Source: Nitrobacter hamburgensis X14
GTDB taxonomy: Bacteria > Pseudomonadota > Alphaproteobacteria > Rhizobiales > Xanthobacteraceae
Length of the DNA: 64,000 bases
Reading direction: 5' to 3'
NCBI RefSeq assembly: GCF_000013885.1
Contig: NC_007964.1
Location: 3,830,001-3,894,000, forward strand
Shown here piece by piece: positions 60,901 to 64,000 of the stretch. Below the pieces are notes generated by a model, which had not been told where the DNA came from, ran no database searches, and worked only from the letters and a program-made list of their open reading frames with translations. Within the stretch, counting starts at the first letter, position 1. Every line of letters starts with the position of its first letter. A program made the translations under genes and the position numbers.

Positions 60901-63900
60901 CTACTCGGCTGCGTGCAGCGGCGCCGGCGGCCCGTGGATTTCCGGCTCGCCCACCGGCTCCGGCTCCAGGCCGCTTTTGTCGCGCCCGAGCACGCGCATC
61001 ACGACGACGAAGAACACCGGCACCATCAACAGCGCCAGCACCACCACCGCGATCATTCCGCCCATCACGCTGGTGCCGAGCGCCTGCTGGCTCGCCCCGC
61101 CCGCACCTTGGGCTACGACCATCGGCAGCACGCCGGAGACGAAGGCAAGGCCGGTCATCAAAATCGGGCGGAAGCGCAGCGCGCACGCCTCGATCGTGGC
61201 TTCCCGGAGCGGCTTGCCTTGCGCGCGCAAATCCTTGGCGAACTCGATGATGAGAATGGCGTCCTTCGCGGCCAGGCCGATGATGGTGACAAGACCGACG
61301 GTGAAATAGACGTCGTTGGCAAGCCCACGCGTGGTTGCCGCCAGCACCGCGCCGCAGATTCCGAGCGGCACCGTCAGCAGCACCGCGAGCGGAATGGTCC
61401 AGCTTTCATAGAGCGCGGCAAGGCAGAGGAACACCACCAGCGCCGAGAGCGCGAGCAGGAACGGCGCCTGCGACCCCGACAGCTTTTCCTGCAACGACTG
61501 GCCGGTCCATTCATAGCCGAAGCCGCGCGGCAGACGGCTTGCAAGCCGCTCGATCTCGGCGATGGCGTCGCCGGACGTGAAGCCTGGCCGCGCTTCTCCG
61601 GTGATGCGCATCGCCGGATAGTAGTTGAAGCCGACGATCTGGGTCGGTCCCTTCGACCAGTCGATCGAGGCGAACGACGAGAACGGGACCAGCCGTCCGC
61701 TGCTGTTCTTGACGTTGTAGTTGAGGATGTCGTCCGCCGTCGTGCGTCCGTCACGGTCCGCCTGCACGATCACGCGCTGCATCCGTCCGCGGTTGGGGAA
61801 GTCGTTGACGTAGGTCGAGCCGAGATTGGTCGTCATGGTATCGTTGATGGCCTCGAACGTGACACCAAGAGCGCTGGCCTTCTCGCGATCGATCACGAGA
61901 TTGATCTGCGGCGCCGGCGGCAAGCCCTCGACATAGACATTCTTCAAGACCGGACTGGCATTGGCCTCCGCGATCAGCTGATCGGTCGCCTGCATCAATG
62001 CCGCATAGCCCTTCTGGCCGCGATCCTGCAGGCGGAAGCTGAAGCCCGAGGAATTGCCGAGGTTGTCGATCGGCGGCGGCTGCAGCGCGGTGATCTTGGC
62101 GTCGCGCAGCGAGGCCGACAGATCGCGATTGGCGTCAGCAACGATATTGGCGGCGGAATCCTTCTCAGGCCGTTCCGACCAGTCCTTCAGGGTGATGAAC
62201 GCTTGCGCCGTGTTCATGCCCTGCCCCGAATAGGCGAAACCGGTGAGGAACGTGACATCCTCAATGCCGGGCCGTTTGGCCAGATATTTCTCGACCGCTT
62301 CGACCGCAGCTTCGGTCCGGCCGTGGGACGAATCCGACGGCGTCTGCACGTCTGTCGTGATGAAGCCCTGATCGTCCACCGGCACGAAGCCGGCGGGCAG
62401 ACGGCCGAAGGCCCAGACGAGAACCCCAACCAGCACGGCGTAAATCAGCATCAGGCGTCCGGTCCGCCCCAGCGACCAGCCGACGGTCGAGACGTAGCGG
62501 CCGCGCACGCCCTCCAGCGTGCGATTGAACCAGCCGAACACGCCCTTGCGCGCGTGGCCGTGTCCGGCCTCGACCGGCTTCAGCAGCGTGGCGCAGAGCG
62601 CCGGCGTCAGCGACAGGGCCATCAGGGCGGAGAAGGCGATCGCGGCGACCACCGTGACGGAGAACTGCCGGTAGATGATGCCGACGGAGCCCGGAAAGAA
62701 CGCCATCGGCACGAACACCGCCATCAGCACCAGCGTGATGCCGATGATGGCGCTTGTGATCTGCGACATCGCCTTGCGCGCGGCCTCCTTCGGCGGCAGC
62801 CCCTCCTCGGTCATGATGCGTTCGACATTCTCGACCACGACGATGGCGTCGTCGACCAGAATGCCGATCGCCAGCACCATTCCGAACATCGTCAGCATGT
62901 TGATGGAGTAGCCTGCGACCAGCAGCACCGAACAGGTGCCGAGCAAGGCCACCGGCACCACGATGGTCGGAATGATGGTGTAGCGGATGTTCTGCAAAAA
63001 CAGGAACATCACGAGAAACACCAGCACCACCGCCTCGATCAGGGTATGCACAACCTTTTCGATCGAGGCCTCCACCACCGGCGTGATGTCGTAGGGGATA
63101 TCGTAGGCGATGGTCGCCGGGAAGAACTTCGACAACTCCTGCATCTTGGCTCTCACCGCGCTCGCGGTAGCAAGCGCGTTGGAGCCCGGCGCGAGCATCA
63201 CCGACAGACCGGCGGTCGGTTTGCCGTTGAGGCGAGTGGTGAACCGGTAGTCCATGCCGCCGACCTCGACCCGCGCCACGTCGCGCAGCCGCACGGTGGA
63301 GCCGTCGCGGTTGGCGCGCAGCAGGATGGAGCCGAATTCCTCGGGCGTGGTGAGTTGCCCCCTCACCAGGACCAGCGCCGCGGTTTTCTGACCGGCCCGG
63401 CTCGGCGGTGCGCCGATGCTGCCCGAGGCCACTTGCGCGTTCTGCGCCGCGATCGCCTTGGTGACGTCGTCCGAGGTCAGGTCGTAGCCGACCAGCTTCT
63501 CGGGATCGATCCAGACGCGCAGCGAGCGTTCGGTGGAAAACAGCGTGGCGCGGCCGACACCGGGAAGGCGTCGGATCTCGCCGATGATGTTGCGCATGAT
63601 GAAATCGCCGAGGCCGACCTCGTCGAGGCTGTTGTCGGTCGAGCGCAGCGTGACGATCTGCAGCGTGTCGCTGGACGCTTCCTCGACCAGGATGCCTTCC
63701 TTCAGCACGACAGCCGGCAGACGCGCCTCGATGCGCTTGATGCGGTTCTGCACGTCCACCGACGCCATATCGAGTTGGGTGCCGGGAACGAAATACGCGG
63801 TGATCTCGACCTGACCCAGGGAGTCGCTGGTGGATTCGAAACTGAGGATGCCCGAGGCGCCGTTGAGCTGTTCCTCGATCAGACGCGTGACGCTGTTGTA

Positions 63901-64000
63901 AAGGTTCTGCGGCGACGCGCCGGGATACGCGGTCGAGATCGAGATCGAGGGCGGCGCGATGATCGGATACTGCGCCACCGCCAGCAGCGGAATCGAGATC
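60901..64000 (-). CDS. RND (HAE1/AcrB-like) multidrug efflux permease, N-terminus outside window
   Basis: Proton-driven inner-membrane efflux pump; more than 1030 residues are visible and about 25 N-terminal ones are missing. It reads ISIPLLAVAQYPIIAPP at the window edge. It has SISTAYPGASPQNLYNSVTR, TM segments around MFGMVLAIGILVDDAIVVVE (which carries the proton-relay Asp pair), the duplicated porter domains and the C-terminal FRPILMTGLAFVSGVLPMV. The C-terminus is short and Pro-rich. The partner membrane-fusion protein gene should be just upstream, beyond the window. Confidence 0.95.
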   Translation of the reverse strand, partial: ISIPLLAVAQYPIIAPPSISISTAYPGASPQNLYNSVTRLIEEQLNGASGILSFESTSDSLGQVEITAYFVPGTQLDMASVDVQNRIKRIEARLPAVVLKEGILVEEASSDTLQIVTLRSTDNSLDEVGLGDFIMRNIIGEIRRLPGVGRATLFSTERSLRVWIDPEKLVGYDLTSDDVTKAIAAQNAQVASGSIGAPPSRAGQKTAALVLVRGQLTTPEEFGSILLRANRDGSTVRLRDVARVEVGGMDYRFTTRLNGKPTAGLSVMLAPGSNALATASAVRAKMQELSKFFPATIAYDIPYDITPVVEASIEKVVHTLIEAVVLVFLVMFLFLQNIRYTIIPTIVVPVALLGTCSVLLVAGYSINMLTMFGMVLAIGILVDDAIVVVENVERIMTEEGLPPKEAARKAMSQITSAIIGITLVLMAVFVPMAFFPGSVGIIYRQFSVTVVAAIAFSALMALSLTPALCATLLKPVEAGHGHARKGVFGWFNRTLEGVRGRYVSTVGWSLGRTGRLMLIYAVLVGVLVWAFGRLPAGFVPVDDQGFITTDVQTPSDSSHGRTEAAVEAVEKYLAKRPGIEDVTFLTGFAYSGQGMNTAQAFITLKDWSERPEKDSAANIVADANRDLSASLRDAKITALQPPPIDNLGNSSGFSFRLQDRGQKGYAALMQATDQLIAEANASPVLKNVYVEGLPPAPQINLVIDREKASALGVTFEAINDTMTTNLGSTYVNDFPNRGRMQRVIVQADRDGRTTADDILNYNVKNSSGRLVPFSSFASIDWSKGPTQIVGFNYYPAMRITGEARPGFTSGDAIAEIERLASRLPRGFGYEWTGQSLQEKLSGSQAPFLLALSALVVFLCLAALYESWTIPLAVLLTVPLGICGAVLAATTRGLANDVYFTVGLVTIIGLAAKDAILIIEFAKDLRAQGKPLREATIEACALRFRPILMTGLAFVSGVLPMVVAQGAGGASQQALGTSVMGGMIAVVVLALLMVPVFFVVVMRVLGRDKSGLEPEPVGEPEIHGPPAPLHAAE

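Overview
The window is about 64 kb of GC-rich chromosomal DNA. It looks like an alphaproteobacterium of the Bradyrhizobium/Rhodopseudomonas/Nitrobacter group (order Hyphomicrobiales). The evidence is the macrosynteny yebC-ruvCAB-ybgC-tolQRAB-pal-cpoB-tilS-ftsH, the zapA-6S RNA-fau block, a tkt-gap-pgk-class I aldolase cluster, and many copies of a dispersed palindromic repeat of a type I associate with this group. No phage, integrase, insertion sequence or CRISPR array was seen, so this is mostly core chromosome. The species cannot be fixed from the sequence alone.

Layout. 1-3.3 kb: 3-hydroxyacyl-CoA dehydrogenase (cut by the window edge), etfA/etfB, a PduO-type cobalamin adenosyltransferase and a HIG1-like membrane protein. 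3.4-9 kb: YihY family membrane protein, hybrid histidine kinase, GluQ-type synthetase, AlkA-like glycosylase, PAS hybrid kinase. 9-14.5 kb: HNH endonuclease with a TTG start, an HtrA-like protein that has lost its catalytic triad, NsrR divergent from a small membrane protein plus group III truncated haemoglobin with a near-perfect operator between them, DsbA-like and DsbB proteins, and two small Cys-containing periplasmic proteins. 14.9 kb: tRNA-Leu(CAA). 15.2-18.5 kb: a three-gene cassette of a TiaS-like GIDDTD protein, an S-component-like membrane protein and a TonB-dependent receptor with a (GGT)10 tract. This cassette is the best candidate for an undescribed uptake system.

18.7-26.5 kb: secreted hypothetical protein, AcuI/YhdH oxidoreductase, MFS transporter, SleB-type hydrolase and pyruvate phosphate dikinase. 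26.8-49 kb: ftsH-tilS-cpoB-pal ... tolB-A-R-Q ... ybgC-ruvB-A-C ... yebC, all on the minus strand. The usual order is broken by three insertions: a FeeM-like acyltransferase with a GGDEF-EAL protein; VOC, YciI, TetR and DUF2852 genes; and mgtE. 48.5-51.8 kb: DUF488, YmdB-like phosphoesterase, 5-formyl-THF cyclo-ligase, 6S RNA, zapA and DUF4164. 52-57.7 kb: tkt, gap, pgk and fda on the plus strand. 58-60.7 kb: a degenerate ThiE-like protein, a Sel1-repeat protein and an inositol monophosphatase. 60.9-64 kb: an RND efflux permease cut by the window edge.

Regulatory DNA seen directly: an NsrR-type operator at 11435-11461; a 19-bp palindrome before the DUF2852 gene that recurs imperfectly over the tetR start; an mgtE leader able to form mutually exclusive hairpins over its ribosome-binding site; several strong hairpin terminators; and eight copies of one dispersed hairpin repeat plus members of at least three other repeat types.
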